A stretch of 64,000 nt of DNA from an uncultured Methanocorpusculum sp. (GCF_963667985.1 NZ_OY764081.1:1054001-1118000), one strand, 5' to 3'; shown: positions 1 to 9,527, counted from the first letter of the stretch. A program made the numbers and translations. The notes: generated by a model not told the origin, from the sequence alone.

Positions 1-10
1 GGGATTTAGT

Positions 11-1450
11 TTATTCTTTATCGAAGAAGCCCCGCATAAACGGATACATCTCCATCATCTGCTCATTTGCGATCTGTTCATACAGACGGTAAATGATCGA
101 GACGGTCAGCAGCAGACCGGTTCCACCAACAAAACCGATGATACCAAGCATATTTGCCATGACAGACAGAAGACCGATGAACACCCCTCCAATAACAGTT
201 ACACGAGGAATGTATCTGTCGAGATAACGTTCGAGAACGGCGGGAGATCTCCGGTAGCCGGGGATCTGCATACCGGAGTTCTGAATCTGCCGGGCAACAT
301 GCTTTGAATCGAGACCTGCTGTCTTGACCCAGAATATTGCAAAGAGGGCGCCTCCAAGAATCATCACCGTACAATCAATACCAACACGGAGAATAACTTC
401 CCATATGGCATGACCGGTTCCGGTAAATGAGGAGAGCCACCACATCCAGTCCTGGGGCTGGTTGATCGGAGCAAGGTACCACATCAGACCATTAAGCGGC
501 GTTGAGCCGTTAAATTCGCCAAGTGCTGTGAATCCTATACTCGAAAGGAACATACCAATCATCTGGACGTTTGCCTGCAGCACACGGACAAGAATCATCG
601 GGAGAACACTTGCATAGACAAGTTTTACCGGGAATCTTGACCTTGCACCGCGAACATTTGCATGAGCAAGGGGGATCTCAATACGGGTTGATTCAACATA
701 CACGATAATGAAGAACAGTCCAACGGTTGTTACGAGAGCCAGGAGCTGCAGACCGAAGTAATCGATAAAGTTTGCACCATCGGCGATGACCTGGAACAAT
801 CTCGGGAAAAATCCGACCGCGAACTGATCGGTCGTTGCTTCCCAGTTGAAGAATCCGTTAATAAGACCCTGGGCGACTCCTGCGACGATAAAAAGACCGA
901 CACCGGACCCGATACCCCATTTGGAGACGACCTCATCCATAAACATAACAAGGACACCACCAATACAGATCTGCAGGAAGATCAACAGCATGACAAATCC
1001 GGCGTTCCCGCCGAAGAATGCTGAAACAGCTGGATCAGCACTCATCCATCCGCCCAGCACATTTGGCAGGGCTTCAAGAATAATCATGACGAAGATAAGG
1101 ACCTTCTGCAGACCCATGTAGATTACCTGGCCACGCTGATCTGACGTGTTGATTTTAATCAGATCTGCACCGCGGAGTAACTGCAAAACGATTGATGCGG
1201 TAACGATTGGTCCAATACCAAGATGCAGAATAGTACCTTGTGCACCAGCTAAAAGGGCACGGTAATACTCAAAAACATCGATTGATGTGGCGGAAAGACC
1301 AAACACCGGAATGTTCGTTAAAATAAAATACAGCAGCAACACCGCAGCAGTCCACATCAGTTTGTTTTTGAAGTGGACGTGACCTTCCGGTGGCTTGACT
1401 GCCGGCATTCGGGCCAGCAGGGGTTCCATTCGATCCAACAGTTCTCCCAT
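11..1450 (-). CDS. secY: Protein translocase subunit SecY
   Basis: SecY is the channel subunit of the Sec translocase and moves proteins across or into the cytoplasmic membrane together with SecE and Sec61-beta, which are not in this window. The 479-residue product has about ten hydrophobic segments, the first starting near residue 30, and its length fits archaeal SecY. It closes the ribosomal protein run 18 bases after the uL15 stop, its usual archaeal position, so cotranscription is likely. The stop is 10 bases from the window edge, so the next gene is not visible. Confidence 0.97.
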   Translation of the reverse strand: MGELLDRMEPLLARMPAVKPPEGHVHFKNKLMWTAAVLLLYFILTNIPVFGLSATSIDVFEYYRALLAGAQGTILHLGIGPIVTASIVLQLLRGADLIKINTSDQRGQVIYMGLQKVLIFVMIILEALPNVLGGWMSADPAVSAFFGGNAGFVMLLIFLQICIGGVLVMFMDEVVSKWGIGSGVGLFIVAGVAQGLINGFFNWEATTDQFAVGFFPRLFQVIADGANFIDYFGLQLLALVTTVGLFFIIVYVESTRIEIPLAHANVRGARSRFPVKLVYASVLPMILVRVLQANVQMIGMFLSSIGFTALGEFNGSTPLNGLMWYLAPINQPQDWMWWLSSFTGTGHAIWEVILRVGIDCTVMILGGALFAIFWVKTAGLDSKHVARQIQNSGMQIPGYRRSPAVLERYLDRYIPRVTVIGGVFIGLLSVMANMLGIIGFVGGTGLLLTVSIIYRLYEQIANEQMMEMYPFMRGFFDKE

Positions 1451-1468
1451 GAGTTATACACCAAAAAA

Positions 1469-1894
1469 TTATTCGGAGGTCTGGGTGGTTCCACCCAGTT
1501 CCTCGATTTTAGCAACAGCACGGCCTGAGAAGTTCTCTGCAGTGATGGTAAGTTTGTGAGTGACTTTGCCACCGCCAAGGATCTTCTCTACACCAATCTG
1601 TGCGGCATCAAGAGTAATAACATCTCCGTTTTGAGTTGCAATTCCACGGGCAACAAGATCAGGGATCATCTGATCAAGGTCGCCAATATCAAGAACCTCA
1701 TACGTTACAGATATCTTACTGACAAATCCGTGTTTTCCCTCGGTTTTACCGAGAAGATACCAGCGGGTAAAGTTGTGGTCACGCCATCCGGCTGCTCCAC
1801 GACCTCCACGGTTACCTGCACCACGGCGGTTTTTGTGGGTACCCCCACCACATGTGCGGGTCCCCCGGAACTTTGAACGCTTGTTTACTGGCAT
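1469..1894 (-). CDS. rpl15: Large subunit ribosomal protein uL15
   Basis: This is uL15, a late-assembling protein of the 50S subunit. The 141-residue product begins with the basic, glycine-rich N-terminus typical of archaeal L15 (the CGGGTHKNRRGAGNRGGRG stretch near residues 15-33), which threads into rRNA. The C-terminal half is the globular L15e/L18e-type domain. It sits 5 bases after the uL30 stop and just before secY, the conserved archaeal order. Confidence 0.96.
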   Translation of the reverse strand: MPVNKRSKFRGTRTCGGGTHKNRRGAGNRGGRGAAGWRDHNFTRWYLLGKTEGKHGFVSKISVTYEVLDIGDLDQMIPDLVARGIATQNGDVITLDAAQIGVEKILGGGKVTHKLTITAENFSGRAVAKIEELGGTTQTSE

Positions 1895-1899
1895 GCTAA

Positions 1900-2361
1900 T
1901 TACCTCATTTTGATCAGAAGATCATTGATCTCCGTACCGTAATAACCAAGGGCACCGCCCTGGGTATACGTGCGTTTCGTGGTCTTGTATCCCTTTCTTG
2001 GCGGGTGCATACGAAGCACCGGCTTAAGTTCGGGGACATCTTTCATACGGACCTCACCGTTGACAAGAGCAGCTGCAAATTCTTCAATGCTTCCATAGGA
2101 GGTTGCAGATTTCACGTACTCTTCAGTGAGCGGCTTGTTGCCGGTAAGTCTTCCACGGGTAGTGAGGATAGTTGCGAGCGTCGCATCGTCAACTTCACCA
2201 AAGGCAATGAAATCCTTTGCTTTACGGATCATACCGAGGTACTCGGGGGTCTCAGGCACAAGAACACAGTGGTTGATGTGGTGAAGACGGAGAATCTTCA
2301 GGGTTTCCTTGATGTCACGGCGGGTGTTGACCACACCGCGAACTTGAACGACAGCGTACAT
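1900..2361 (-). CDS. rpl30: Large subunit ribosomal protein uL30
   Basis: This is archaeal uL30 (153 residues), which is longer than bacterial L30 because of a C-terminal extension. The N-terminal ferredoxin-like core carries the VRGVVNTRRDIKETL signature. The start codon shares one base with the uS5 stop (TAATG), so the two are probably translationally coupled. The order uS5-uL30-uL15 is the standard spc-type order. Confidence 0.96.
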   Translation of the reverse strand: MYAVVQVRGVVNTRRDIKETLKILRLHHINHCVLVPETPEYLGMIRKAKDFIAFGEVDDATLATILTTRGRLTGNKPLTEEYVKSATSYGSIEEFAAALVNGEVRMKDVPELKPVLRMHPPRKGYKTTKRTYTQGGALGYYGTEINDLLIKMR

Positions 2362-2978
2362 TATTTGCGCCCTCCGATGCGAATCAGATTCGTTTCACGA
2401 AGTGCATTGTAGGTTGCCTTTGCAAAGTTAAGAGTAGTTCTCGTGTTTCCACTCGTGTTAACCCAGACATCCTGAATTCCCGCGAGGGCAAGTACTTTCT
2501 TACCAACATCACCAGTCACAAGACCGATTCCTTTCGGAGCTGGTTTAAGGGTAACGGCAACGGAGCCGGCTTTACCGGTGACTTCCATCGGTACGGAGTG
2601 TTTCATACCACAGCCGCATTCCCATGAACCGCATCCACGGCGGACTTTGACAATGTTCAACTTTGCATTTGTGATTGCTTTCTTGATTGCAGTTCCAACC
2701 TGAACATCTCTGCCCTGGCCAAAACCAACGTAACCATTCTTGTTGCCGATGACGACCACAGCTCTGAACTTAATACGACGTCCGGAGTCGGTCATACGCT
2801 GCATCATGTCGATGCAGAGGACTTCGTCAACAAGATCGGGAAGCATTGCGTCGACAATGCCTGCCTCTTTGATGGGCTGTCCGCTTGCAAGGATCTCATC
2901 GAAGCTTGCAAATTCGCCTGCCATGACTTTCTTGCCAAGACCGGTTACTGGGACCCATACTTCCTGTTCGTAAGCCAT
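2361..2978 (-). CDS. rps5: Small subunit ribosomal protein uS5
   Basis: This is uS5, part of the 30S subunit near the mRNA entry and decoding fidelity region. The 205-residue product has the N-terminal double-stranded RNA-binding-type domain ([20 protein letters not shown], residues about 73-92) and the C-terminal S5 domain ([19 protein letters not shown]). It starts one base after the uL18 stop. Confidence 0.97.
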   Translation of the reverse strand: MAYEQEVWVPVTGLGKKVMAGEFASFDEILASGQPIKEAGIVDAMLPDLVDEVLCIDMMQRMTDSGRRIKFRAVVVIGNKNGYVGFGQGRDVQVGTAIKKAITNAKLNIVKVRRGCGSWECGCGMKHSVPMEVTGKAGSVAVTLKPAPKGIGLVTGDVGKKVLALAGIQDVWVNTSGNTRTTLNFAKATYNALRETNLIRIGGRK

Positions 2979-2979
2979 T

Positions 2980-3504
2980 TTACTCCAGCTCCTTCATAAT
3001 TGCGTCTTTTGTAGCCTCGACATTTTCAACGAGACCAGCAAAGCGCTCATCATATTCAGCGATGTGGGCGCCGTTGCAGCGATCGTCATCCGGAAGGATT
3101 GATTCTCCTACCGGGACGTCGAAACCTGCATCGACGGCACCTTTGATTGCAGCAAACACGCGTGCACCGGTCGATGCAACCTGCAGACCGATATCTGCGA
3201 TTCCACCATCATATCCGGCTTTCTGTGCACGAACTGCGAAGAGCATGCCGGTGAGGTATGCTGCAGGGGTGTTTCCAAGGTATCCTTTGTATCCGAAGTT
3301 CACCAGTTCACGGCTGTTGACGTGAACAAGAGTGAAGTCGCCGTCCATCTGAGCTGCGATGAGCTGGATAATGATGTGGCGGTTTGTCTTACGGACAACC
3401 ATACGATTTCTACCAGAAACGATTAAACGCTGGCGCTGGTAGTAATCAGTTCTGCCTTCACGGCGTCTTCTGAACTGAACGAAATATCTTCCATTAATTG
3501 CCAT
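2980..3504 (-). CDS. rpl18: Large subunit ribosomal protein uL18
   Basis: This is archaeal uL18 (174 residues), which binds 5S rRNA with uL5. The N-terminus ([20 protein letters not shown]) and the central [20 protein letters not shown] segment are family signatures. It starts 3 bases after the eL19 stop. A GGAGGGAG ribosome binding site precedes the ATG. Confidence 0.97.
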   Translation of the reverse strand: MAINGRYFVQFRRRREGRTDYYQRQRLIVSGRNRMVVRKTNRHIIIQLIAAQMDGDFTLVHVNSRELVNFGYKGYLGNTPAAYLTGMLFAVRAQKAGYDGGIADIGLQVASTGARVFAAIKGAVDAGFDVPVGESILPDDDRCNGAHIAEYDERFAGLVENVEATKDAIMKELE

Positions 3505-3507
3505 TGT

Positions 3508-3960
3508 TTACTCCCTCCTGGAGGTTACGAGCTCAATCTGAGTTTTCATGTGAGCGACGTTACGGAACTGACCACCTGCTGCACGACGGTAAAGTCTGCG
3601 GTATTCGGTCGGTGTGATGGATCCTGCTTCACGCTGAGCACGGAGTTCTTTACGCTGGGCACGGATCTTTTTGATCCACTGGGTCTTGGACGGGGTTCTG
3701 GCGCCTTTTGCACCGCTCCGGCGTCCCGGACCTTTTCCGTGTCCGTATGAACGCTTGACCATACGGGCCCTGACGCGTCCACGGGAAATTCCTTTCTTCT
3801 GGTGGGAAGAGATTGCACCCTCATCAATGAGGTTGCGAATATCCTCGCGGGACATTGCATTCTGGATGTCAGAGAGTTTTTCCGGGTTGAACCATACACG
3901 GTTTTCACCGCAGCCAAGAACGGATGCGGCGATTCTGCGCTGGGATGCGAGATCACTCAT
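3508..3960 (-). CDS. rpl19e: Large subunit ribosomal protein eL19
   Basis: eL19 is shared by archaea and eukaryotes and absent from bacteria. The 150-residue product shows the N-terminal motif (SQRRIAASVLGCGENRVWF), a GKGPGRRSGAKGAR basic linker near residue 76, and a long basic C-terminal helix that forms an inter-subunit bridge in known ribosomes. Its start overlaps the end of eL32 by 8 bases, which suggests translational coupling. Confidence 0.97.
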   Translation of the reverse strand: MSDLASQRRIAASVLGCGENRVWFNPEKLSDIQNAMSREDIRNLIDEGAISSHQKKGISRGRVRARMVKRSYGHGKGPGRRSGAKGARTPSKTQWIKKIRAQRKELRAQREAGSITPTEYRRLYRRAAGGQFRNVAHMKTQIELVTSRRE

Positions 3961-4387
3961 CTGCTTTCACCTCTTCTGCGGGTTGTGCAGCCGGTGTAAC
4001 GGCAACTTTTGCCTCCTTCGGATTCAAGACCTTGATGCCGAGTTCAGCTGCTTTGGTCTGGATAACGCTGCGTTTTGCACCGCCGACTGACGCACCAATG
4101 CGTACAGCAGTCGTTGCCGGATCAACAGCGTCAAGCTCGACCGGAGTAAAGACGAGAGCTTCGCGGTATCCGCTCGGGTGGAATCCGCGTACTGCTTTCG
4201 GTGCTCCGAAACCTGCTTCGGGGTGTGCACCCTTTGCACGGTAATCCTTGCGCTGTTTGCTGTGGAGACCGCGTGGTCTTCTCCAACTGTCTGCCAGTTT
4301 TACTTTAGCCTGGAGGCACTGGCGGGCAAAGCGGGATGACTTCTTAGCTCCACGAGCTTTGATAAGTTTCTTGATTTCACTCGCCAT
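3953..4387 (-). CDS. rpl32e: Large subunit ribosomal protein eL32
   Basis: eL32 is an archaeal/eukaryotic large subunit protein. The core (SWRRPRGLHSKQRKDYRAKG, then GFGAPKAVRGFHPSGYREA) is the family signature, followed by an alanine- and lysine-rich C-terminal tail. The open frame extends 37 codons upstream of the chosen start, but that part lies inside the uL6 gene. The ATG at 4387 gives a 144-residue protein and leaves a single base after uL6, so it is preferred. Confidence 0.95.
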   Translation of the reverse strand: MASEIKKLIKARGAKKSSRFARQCLQAKVKLADSWRRPRGLHSKQRKDYRAKGAHPEAGFGAPKAVRGFHPSGYREALVFTPVELDAVDPATTAVRIGASVGGAKRSVIQTKAAELGIKVLNPKEAKVAVTPAAQPAEEVKADE

Positions 4388-4388
4388 G

Positions 4389-4913
4389 TTAGTCGCCTCT
4401 GCTGATAATGTAAATGCCGTCCTGGAAGACACGCGGATCACGGTTTCTGACTTTGCATGCCTGTTCGACATTTGCTGCGGTGTTGCCGATCGTCTCACGG
4501 TTGATGCCGTTTAAGATCAGTTCATCGCCCTGGACTTTTACTTTGACACCTGCTACGATGTTTGCGTACCGTGCCTGCTTCTCACCAAGGAAGTTTCCGA
4601 TCTCGACTTTGTCGCCGGCAACTTTGACCTGGATAGGGAAGTGGTTGTACACAATCTTCATATGGTATTCGTATCCTTCGGATACACCTTTGCTCATGAC
4701 ACCGAGGTGTGCTTTGTAGGTTCCAAGCAGTGCATACACACTGCGTCTTGCGGAAGTGCTTACAAGCGTAACTGAACCGTCTGCGATAGTGATAGTGATC
4801 GCAGGGTGGTACATCGTACGGGTAAGTTCACCTTTAGATCCCTTCACGGTAACGAGATCACCAGTCTTGGTGATGGTTACGCCCTTGGGGATTTCGAAAA
4901 TCAATTCTGCCAT
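4389..4913 (-). CDS. rpl6: Large subunit ribosomal protein uL6
   Basis: uL6 lies near the sarcin-ricin loop and the factor-binding site. The product of about 174 residues has two L6 domains (GVTITKTGDLVTVKGSKGEL and the C-terminal GINRETIGNTAANVEQ). An in-frame GTG three codons upstream is possible, but an AAGGAG ribosome binding site is correctly spaced for the ATG at 4913, so that start is chosen. It lies 12 bases after uS8. Confidence 0.96.
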   Translation of the reverse strand: MAELIFEIPKGVTITKTGDLVTVKGSKGELTRTMYHPAITITIADGSVTLVSTSARRSVYALLGTYKAHLGVMSKGVSEGYEYHMKIVYNHFPIQVKVAGDKVEIGNFLGEKQARYANIVAGVKVKVQGDELILNGINRETIGNTAANVEQACKVRNRDPRVFQDGIYIISRGD

Positions 4914-4925
4914 TGTTTTCACTCC

Positions 4926-5318
4926 TTAGAAGACGTACCCTAAAAGCTCGCCACCGATGCCGAGCTTACGTGCCTGTTCGTGGGACATAACTCCCTTGGA
5001 AGTGGTCAGGATGATAATTCCAAAGCCCTTTCCCGGAAGGTATCTGATTTCCCAGGACTCGAGGTCCTCAACTTTCACCGAGAAACGCGGGGTAATTACA
5101 CCGCATTTGTTGATGCCGCCGGAGAGAGCAATCTGGAATTGACCTCCTCTGCCGTCGTCGATCTTTTCAAAGCCGGTGATGTAGCCATATTCCTGCATGA
5201 CCTTAAGCATGTCACCAAAGAGGCGGCTTGCCGGTTCAACGGTCACTGCAAGTTTACCAGTATCACCAGCATTCTTGATAGCGCTCATTGCGTCTGCGAT
5301 AGGATTCTGTTTTGTCAT
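4926..5318 (-). CDS. rps8: Small subunit ribosomal protein uS8
   Basis: This is uS8, a primary 16S rRNA-binding protein (130 residues, the normal archaeal length). The N-terminus (QNPIADAMSAIKNA) and the C-terminal GFGIIILTTSKGVMSHEQARK segment are diagnostic. An AGGTGAAGGAG purine stretch precedes the ATG. It is 13 bases after uS14, in the conserved order uL5-uS14-uS8-uL6. Confidence 0.97.
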   Translation of the reverse strand: MTKQNPIADAMSAIKNAGDTGKLAVTVEPASRLFGDMLKVMQEYGYITGFEKIDDGRGGQFQIALSGGINKCGVITPRFSVKVEDLESWEIRYLPGKGFGIIILTTSKGVMSHEQARKLGIGGELLGYVF

Positions 5319-5331
5319 TCTCCTTCACCTC

Positions 5332-5502
5332 TTAGTTCATCTTCTTAAAGCCCATGGTGGGTGCCCATTCGCGGAAGCACTGACGGCAGAAGTAAATGTT
5401 GTATCTGCGCACAAGTCCCTGCTTACGTCCGCAAAGCTGGCACTGGTTTGCACCGCGGCCATACTTTTTCTGCTGGACTTTGCCGTTGTCTTTTGCTGCC
5501 AT
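5332..5502 (-). CDS. rps14: Small subunit ribosomal protein uS14 (zinc-binding form)
   Basis: This is the short archaeal uS14 (56 residues). Two CxxC pairs (CQLC and CRQC) form a zinc ribbon, as in C+ type S14 proteins. A longer reading from a start five codons upstream is open, but the AGGTGGAG ribosome binding site is correctly placed for the ATG at 5502. It starts one base after uL5. Confidence 0.96.
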   Translation of the reverse strand: MAAKDNGKVQQKKYGRGANQCQLCGRKQGLVRRYNIYFCRQCFREWAPTMGFKKMN

Positions 5503-5503
5503 G

Positions 5504-6019
5504 TTACTCCACCTCAATGCCGAAGGTCTCAGTAACGAACTTCATGGATTCTTCACGAGCCACATGGAGTTTGCTGTTGATCTTCTTCTGCTGGATTTTT
5601 CTGCGTGCGGTTCTGGTTCCTTTCTTTTCGATAACAGCGATGATATCCATACCGTAGATACCGATCTTCGGGTCATATGCCTGTCCCGGAAAGTCTGTGT
5701 GTTCTTCGATACCGAAACCAAAGTTGCCGGTTGCATCAAACTGACGGGTGTGGAGAACATTTTCCACAGCGTAGGTTTTGAGTGCCATATCAAGGAAGTC
5801 CATTGCCTTTTTGCCGCGAAGAGTGGCTTTGCATCCGATCGGCTGTCCTTTACGGATACCAAATGCCGGAAGAGTGTTTCTGGCATAGGAGCGGATTGGT
5901 TTTGCACCTTTGGTCAGGTCAGCTATGATATTCTCGGCATTGACAAGACGCTCACCTGCTTCGCCGACGCCCATGTGGACGACGACTTTTGCAACGAACG
6001 GGGTCTGCATATCAGTCAT
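5504..6019 (-). CDS. rpl5: Large subunit ribosomal protein uL5
   Basis: uL5 binds 5S rRNA and contacts the P-site tRNA. The 171-residue product carries the archaeal signature [19 protein letters not shown] near residue 10, the [18 protein letters not shown] segment, and the C-terminal F-G-IEEH-D-PG region. Its start overlaps the eS4 stop by 4 bases (ATGA type). Confidence 0.97.
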   Translation of the reverse strand: MTDMQTPFVAKVVVHMGVGEAGERLVNAENIIADLTKGAKPIRSYARNTLPAFGIRKGQPIGCKATLRGKKAMDFLDMALKTYAVENVLHTRQFDATGNFGFGIEEHTDFPGQAYDPKIGIYGMDIIAVIEKKGTRTARRKIQQKKINSKLHVAREESMKFVTETFGIEVE

Positions 6020-6735
6020 GCGTCAACACCCCAGGTTTTCAGGAAGGACTCGGTGGTTCCGATCATGTAGACATAGTCTTCAATGGTCTCGAACTTGTTG
6101 CCGTTTGCATCCTCAATGACGACACGGTTCGGCAGAGATGATTCCTGAACAAGAATCTCCACGAGTTTTCCGGTTTTCATTGTGTGCTGTCCGCCGATGA
6201 TGATTGCCATGTTGCCGACTGCATACGGGAAGTGCTGCTGGACTGCGAAACGGTCGTCGCCGGCGATGCCGATAACGAGCGAGTCTTTGCCTTTACAGTT
6301 GTCTTCACCGATGAAGTTTGCACCGCTGGTTAAGTTGATCTGTGTCTTGCCGCCTTTAATGGTGGTTTTGTTTGCAACTTTTACGAGCTGGAACTTGGCT
6401 GCATCTGCAGTGATCTCATATTCATTGTGGCGTCCCTTCTCATCGACAAGGATCATGTAGTGCTTGTCGATTTTCGGGAAGCTGATGATATCAAAGACGT
6501 CGATTCCGATGTGCTCATCGGTTACAACATGACCGTTCAGTAAGACCCGACGGTCGTGCAGAATCTTTCTGACTTCTTTGGTGTTTAATGCAAACTGCAT
6601 GTGGTCACGGAGCCAGATGCCGATTGGAAGAGCAGAACCATCGTGCGGACCGCTTGAGGTGCTGACGACATATTTGCTTTCTTTTCTGGCGATCTGCCAT
6701 GCATCCGGTGCAGTCATTCTCTTGGTTCGGGTCAT
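6016..6735 (-). CDS. rps4e: Small subunit ribosomal protein eS4
   Basis: eS4 is an archaeal/eukaryotic small subunit protein unrelated to bacterial S4. The 239-residue product has an S4-like RNA-binding segment (RKILHDRRVLLNGHVVTDEH, about residues 57-76), a central eS4 domain, and a KOW-type segment (GNMAIIIGGQHTMKTGKLVE). It shares one base with the preceding uL24 gene. Confidence 0.97.
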   Translation of the reverse strand: MTRTKRMTAPDAWQIARKESKYVVSTSSGPHDGSALPIGIWLRDHMQFALNTKEVRKILHDRRVLLNGHVVTDEHIGIDVFDIISFPKIDKHYMILVDEKGRHNEYEITADAAKFQLVKVANKTTIKGGKTQINLTSGANFIGEDNCKGKDSLVIGIAGDDRFAVQQHFPYAVGNMAIIIGGQHTMKTGKLVEILVQESSLPNRVVIEDANGNKFETIEDYVYMIGTTESFLKTWGVDA

Positions 6736-7100
6736 TATGCCTTCACCTCAAGACGTTCAACACGCACTGCATCTTTTGTGTTGAGTTTGGTGATCATTAT
6801 CTTGGACGGATCGAGTGGTCTTGGGACATCTTCGCCGTTGGCTTTCTTGACATAAACTCCGTGAACAAGGATCTTCGTGTTTTTGACATCTACTTCGTCA
6901 ACAACACCTTCGATTCCTTTGAATTCACCACGGAGTACTTTGACAGTATCGCCGGTAACAACACGGAAACTGCGCTTTCCATACTTTTGGCGAAGATCGC
7001 TCGCGAGAGGGGAGTGTAAAAATGCACCACGAGTGTGAATCGGAGCATTATACCGGAACTTCCGCTGCTTTCTTGGCTGAGTGCTTGAAATACGTGCCAT
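6735..7100 (-). CDS. rpl24: Large subunit ribosomal protein uL24
   Basis: uL24 starts 50S assembly and sits near the peptide exit. The 121-residue archaeal form has a basic N-terminus (SSTQPRKQRKFRYNAPIHTR) followed by a KOW motif (GDTVKVLRGEFKGIEGVVDEV, about residues 50-70). It begins 9 bases after the uL14 stop and shares one base with eS4. Confidence 0.97.
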   Translation of the reverse strand: MARISSTQPRKQRKFRYNAPIHTRGAFLHSPLASDLRQKYGKRSFRVVTGDTVKVLRGEFKGIEGVVDEVDVKNTKILVHGVYVKKANGEDVPRPLDPSKIMITKLNTKDAVRVERLEVKA

Positions 7101-7109
7101 GTTTTCACC

Positions 7110-7508
7110 TTAGATAATGATGGTTGCCATTGATCCAACCTTGGGGAAACGTTCTGCGACTTCACGGGCAACCGGACCTTTAATGTCGGTTCCACGCGGA
7201 TCGCCGTTTTCATTGAGGAGGATCATTGCGTTCTCTTCGAAGGAGACTCTGAGGCCGTTGGGGCGACGGAATTCCTTCTTCTGACGGACAACGACAGCTC
7301 GAACGAGCTTGCGTTTCATGTCGGGAGTTCCTTTCTTGACTGAAACAGTCGCAAGGTCTCCAAGTCCCATCTTAGGCTGCCGGTTTTTAACACCGTGATA
7401 ACCGAAGACGGAAACAATCTGTACAACACGGGCACCCGTGTTGTCTGCACAGACCATCTTTGAGCCGGTCTGAAGTGCGCGCGGAATTTTGGATGTTAGG
7501 CCTTTCAT
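7110..7508 (-). CDS. rpl14: Large subunit ribosomal protein uL14
   Basis: uL14 lies at the subunit interface. The 132-residue protein shows the L14 signature ([19 protein letters not shown] near residue 21 and [20 protein letters not shown]). It overlaps the uS17 stop by 4 bases, indicating translational coupling. Confidence 0.98.
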   Translation of the reverse strand: MKGLTSKIPRALQTGSKMVCADNTGARVVQIVSVFGYHGVKNRQPKMGLGDLATVSVKKGTPDMKRKLVRAVVVRQKKEFRRPNGLRVSFEENAMILLNENGDPRGTDIKGPVAREVAERFPKVGSMATIII

Positions 7509-7831
7509 TCCTTAGTCACCTCGACAACTACATAGGAGGTCGTTTTATTCAGTGGTCTGCACTCTGCAATCTTTACCTCGTCGCCGATTTTGGCGTTGAG
7601 GCATGGAGCCATGTGTGCGTGGATTTTGGAGCTGCGTTTCTCATATCTGTCATATTTCTGGACTTTATGAAGAAAGCTCCTCTCGACGACAACAGTTCCC
7701 TGCATTCGTTCGCTTACGACCTTACCGGTAATCACCTGGCCGCGCACCGGTAAGCTGCCGTGAAACGGACAATTTACATCGTCACAATCCTTCTCTGGGA
7801 CTGCAACATTTAAGCCGATATTTTTTGCCAT
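7505..7831 (-). CDS. rps17: Small subunit ribosomal protein uS17
   Basis: uS17 is a primary 16S rRNA binder with an OB fold. The 108-residue product has the archaeal N-terminal extension ([19 protein letters not shown]) and the core [20 protein letters not shown]. An ATG four codons upstream is in frame, but a GAGGG ribosome binding site lies just before the ATG at 7831, which is preferred. It lies 19 bases after rnp1. Confidence 0.95.
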   Translation of the reverse strand: MAKNIGLNVAVPEKDCDDVNCPFHGSLPVRGQVITGKVVSERMQGTVVVERSFLHKVQKYDRYEKRSSKIHAHMAPCLNAKIGDEVKIAECRPLNKTTSYVVVEVTKE

Positions 7832-7850
7832 ATTAACCCTCATGTCTCGC

Positions 7851-8138
7851 TCATACCTTACGATATGGGCTTACGCGCATACTTACGCGCCGCGTTGGAG
7901 AAACAGACAAAGCATTGCCGTCTATTATCACCTGAACACTGTCCGGGAGGGTCACCCGGAGTAACTTACGTTGTTTCTCCAGGCACTTAATGCCATTCCC
8001 TGTATTAATCCGAAGAGTGTTTCTGGTCTCATCGATGATGATCCCGGAAAGCCCTTCTTCATATCTGTTCGGTGAGGACTCCACAGATACAAAAAGACCG
8101 ATAAGTTCATGTCTGAGTATATTCTGTGGAGTGATCAT
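7851..8138 (-). CDS. rnp1: Ribonuclease P protein component 1 (Rpp29/Pop4 family)
   Basis: Rpp29 is a protein subunit of archaeal RNase P, which removes 5' leaders from tRNA precursors. The 95-residue product has the Sm-like barrel pattern of the family, with [12 protein letters not shown] near residue 11 and [13 protein letters not shown] near residue 32. Its place between uL29 and uS17 is conserved in archaea. The translation factor SUI1, found next to it in some euryarchaea, is absent here. Confidence 0.93.
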   Translation of the reverse strand: MITPQNILRHELIGLFVSVESSPNRYEEGLSGIIIDETRNTLRINTGNGIKCLEKQRKLLRVTLPDSVQVIIDGNALSVSPTRRVSMRVSPYRKV

Positions 8139-8147
8139 AGACGAGAT

Positions 8148-8348
8148 TTATGCCTGACGTTTGGTCTGTTCAGTCTTGATACGTGCGATAGTTCTGCGAA
8201 CTTCCCGGATCTTTCCGGGGTTTTCCGGTGCACCACCGGCGCTGACTTTTCCGTAGTTCTGGATCAGTTCGATCTTGAGCTTCTGCTCATTCTCGACTAA
8301 TTCAGCATCGGAAAACTGGGCGACTTCTTTTGCTCTGAAGATAGCCAT
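8148..8348 (-). CDS. rpl29: Large subunit ribosomal protein uL29
   Basis: uL29 (66 residues) is a two-helix protein near the exit tunnel and the signal recognition particle docking site. The C-terminal PGKIREVRRTIARIKTEQ helix is diagnostic. It follows uS3 with a 2-base gap, which fits translational coupling. Confidence 0.95.
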   Translation of the reverse strand: MAIFRAKEVAQFSDAELVENEQKLKIELIQNYGKVSAGGAPENPGKIREVRRTIARIKTEQTKRQA

Positions 8349-8350
8349 GT

Positions 8351-9046
8351 TTAGACCTCCTCAACAAATTCCGGTTCGGGTTCAGCTGCAAGTTCTGCAT
8401 CGAACTCTTCAAAGATATCGGTCTCGACAACACGTGCCGGAGCAGGAGCTGCGTCAGCACGGATCTCGAACTGATCCGGAAGTTTTGCTCCCGGCGGAAC
8501 GATCTTGACCTGAACACCGATGATACCGAGTTTCTTGATTGCAGTTGCGTAGCCTTTCTCAACGATCGACTCTGACGGTTCACCAGAGTGTTTGATGTAG
8601 CCTTCAACGAACTTCTGGACACGTGCACGGGCACCTGTCAGTTTACCTGCAATGATGACTTCACAGCCGAGTGCGCCTGAGTCCATGACACGGCGGATTA
8701 CAGAGGTTCCTGCCTTTCGGAAGTACCATCCGCGTTCAAGTGCATTTGCAAGGCGTTCTGCCATGATCTGGGCGTTGAGGTTCGGGTTTGCAACCTGCTG
8801 AACCTCGACCTGCGGGGACTCGATGCCGTATACAGTGCTAAGATCAGTGGTCAGCTGGCGAACCAGTTTACCACCTTTACCGATAACGATACCGGGTTTT
8901 TCTGCAAAGATCGTGACCTGGGTTCCAACAGGAGTCCGGACGATGTCCATACCTCCGTAACCTGCACGTTTGAGTTCCTTGTTAAGGTACTGTTCTACTC
9001 TGACTTTGCGGACACCGTCTGCAACGAATTTCTTTTCGATTGTCAT
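8351..9046 (-). CDS. rps3: Small subunit ribosomal protein uS3
   Basis: uS3 forms part of the mRNA entry channel. The 231-residue archaeal form has a KH type 2 domain with the GxxG-type loop in PGIVIGKGGKLVRQLTTDL (about residues 53-71), then the C-terminal S3 domain (SGALGCEVIIAGKLTGARAR). A long acidic tail follows (EEFDAELAAEPEPEFVEEV), common in archaeal uS3. Confidence 0.97.
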   Translation of the reverse strand: MTIEKKFVADGVRKVRVEQYLNKELKRAGYGGMDIVRTPVGTQVTIFAEKPGIVIGKGGKLVRQLTTDLSTVYGIESPQVEVQQVANPNLNAQIMAERLANALERGWYFRKAGTSVIRRVMDSGALGCEVIIAGKLTGARARVQKFVEGYIKHSGEPSESIVEKGYATAIKKLGIIGVQVKIVPPGAKLPDQFEIRADAAPAPARVVETDIFEEFDAELAAEPEPEFVEEV

Positions 9047-9048
9047 AC

Positions 9049-9522
9049 TTACTGTACCTCACGGAGGATGATTTCAACGTTGACGGAATCTCTGTGTTTC
9101 GGAGTAGCTCTCCCCATAGCACGGGGGAAGATTCCTTTCATGTAGCGTCCCTTGTTTGCAGCGGCGTGGATGATGACCATCTTTTCCGGTGCAAGACCTG
9201 CATATTCAGCGTTCTTCTGTGCAGAGCGGATTAAACGGACGTATTCTGCGGCTGCCTTGACCGGGTATCTGCCGGCTGCGGTTCCAAAGGTTTTGCCGTT
9301 TAAGCTCTTCTGGTGGCTTACGTTTCTGTTAAAACGGTGGAACGGAACTGCACGTTTGAGGTCGATGACCTGTTCAAGGTATGCAATTGCGTCGTCTGCC
9401 ATCATATTGCGGACAAGGTGGGCGATTTCCACAGCGTGCTTTGGAGAGCAGCCGAGTTCGTTAACCTTGGCGCGGGCGATGTTGTCGCCGGTAAGTTTGT
9501 TGCTGTATTCTGTTCTTGCCAT
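9049..9522 (-). CDS. rpl22: Large subunit ribosomal protein uL22
   Basis: uL22 lines the peptide exit tunnel. The protein of about 157 residues shows the archaeal signature (AVPFHRFNRNVSHQKSLNG) and the loop-forming C-terminus (GRYMKGIFPRAMGRATPKHR). A GTG three codons upstream is also in frame; the ATG at 9522 has a GAAGTGA purine stretch at suitable spacing and gives the expected N-terminus. Confidence 0.95.
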   Translation of the reverse strand: MARTEYSNKLTGDNIARAKVNELGCSPKHAVEIAHLVRNMMADDAIAYLEQVIDLKRAVPFHRFNRNVSHQKSLNGKTFGTAAGRYPVKAAAEYVRLIRSAQKNAEYAGLAPEKMVIIHAAANKGRYMKGIFPRAMGRATPKHRDSVNVEIILREVQ

Positions 9523-9527
9523 AACAA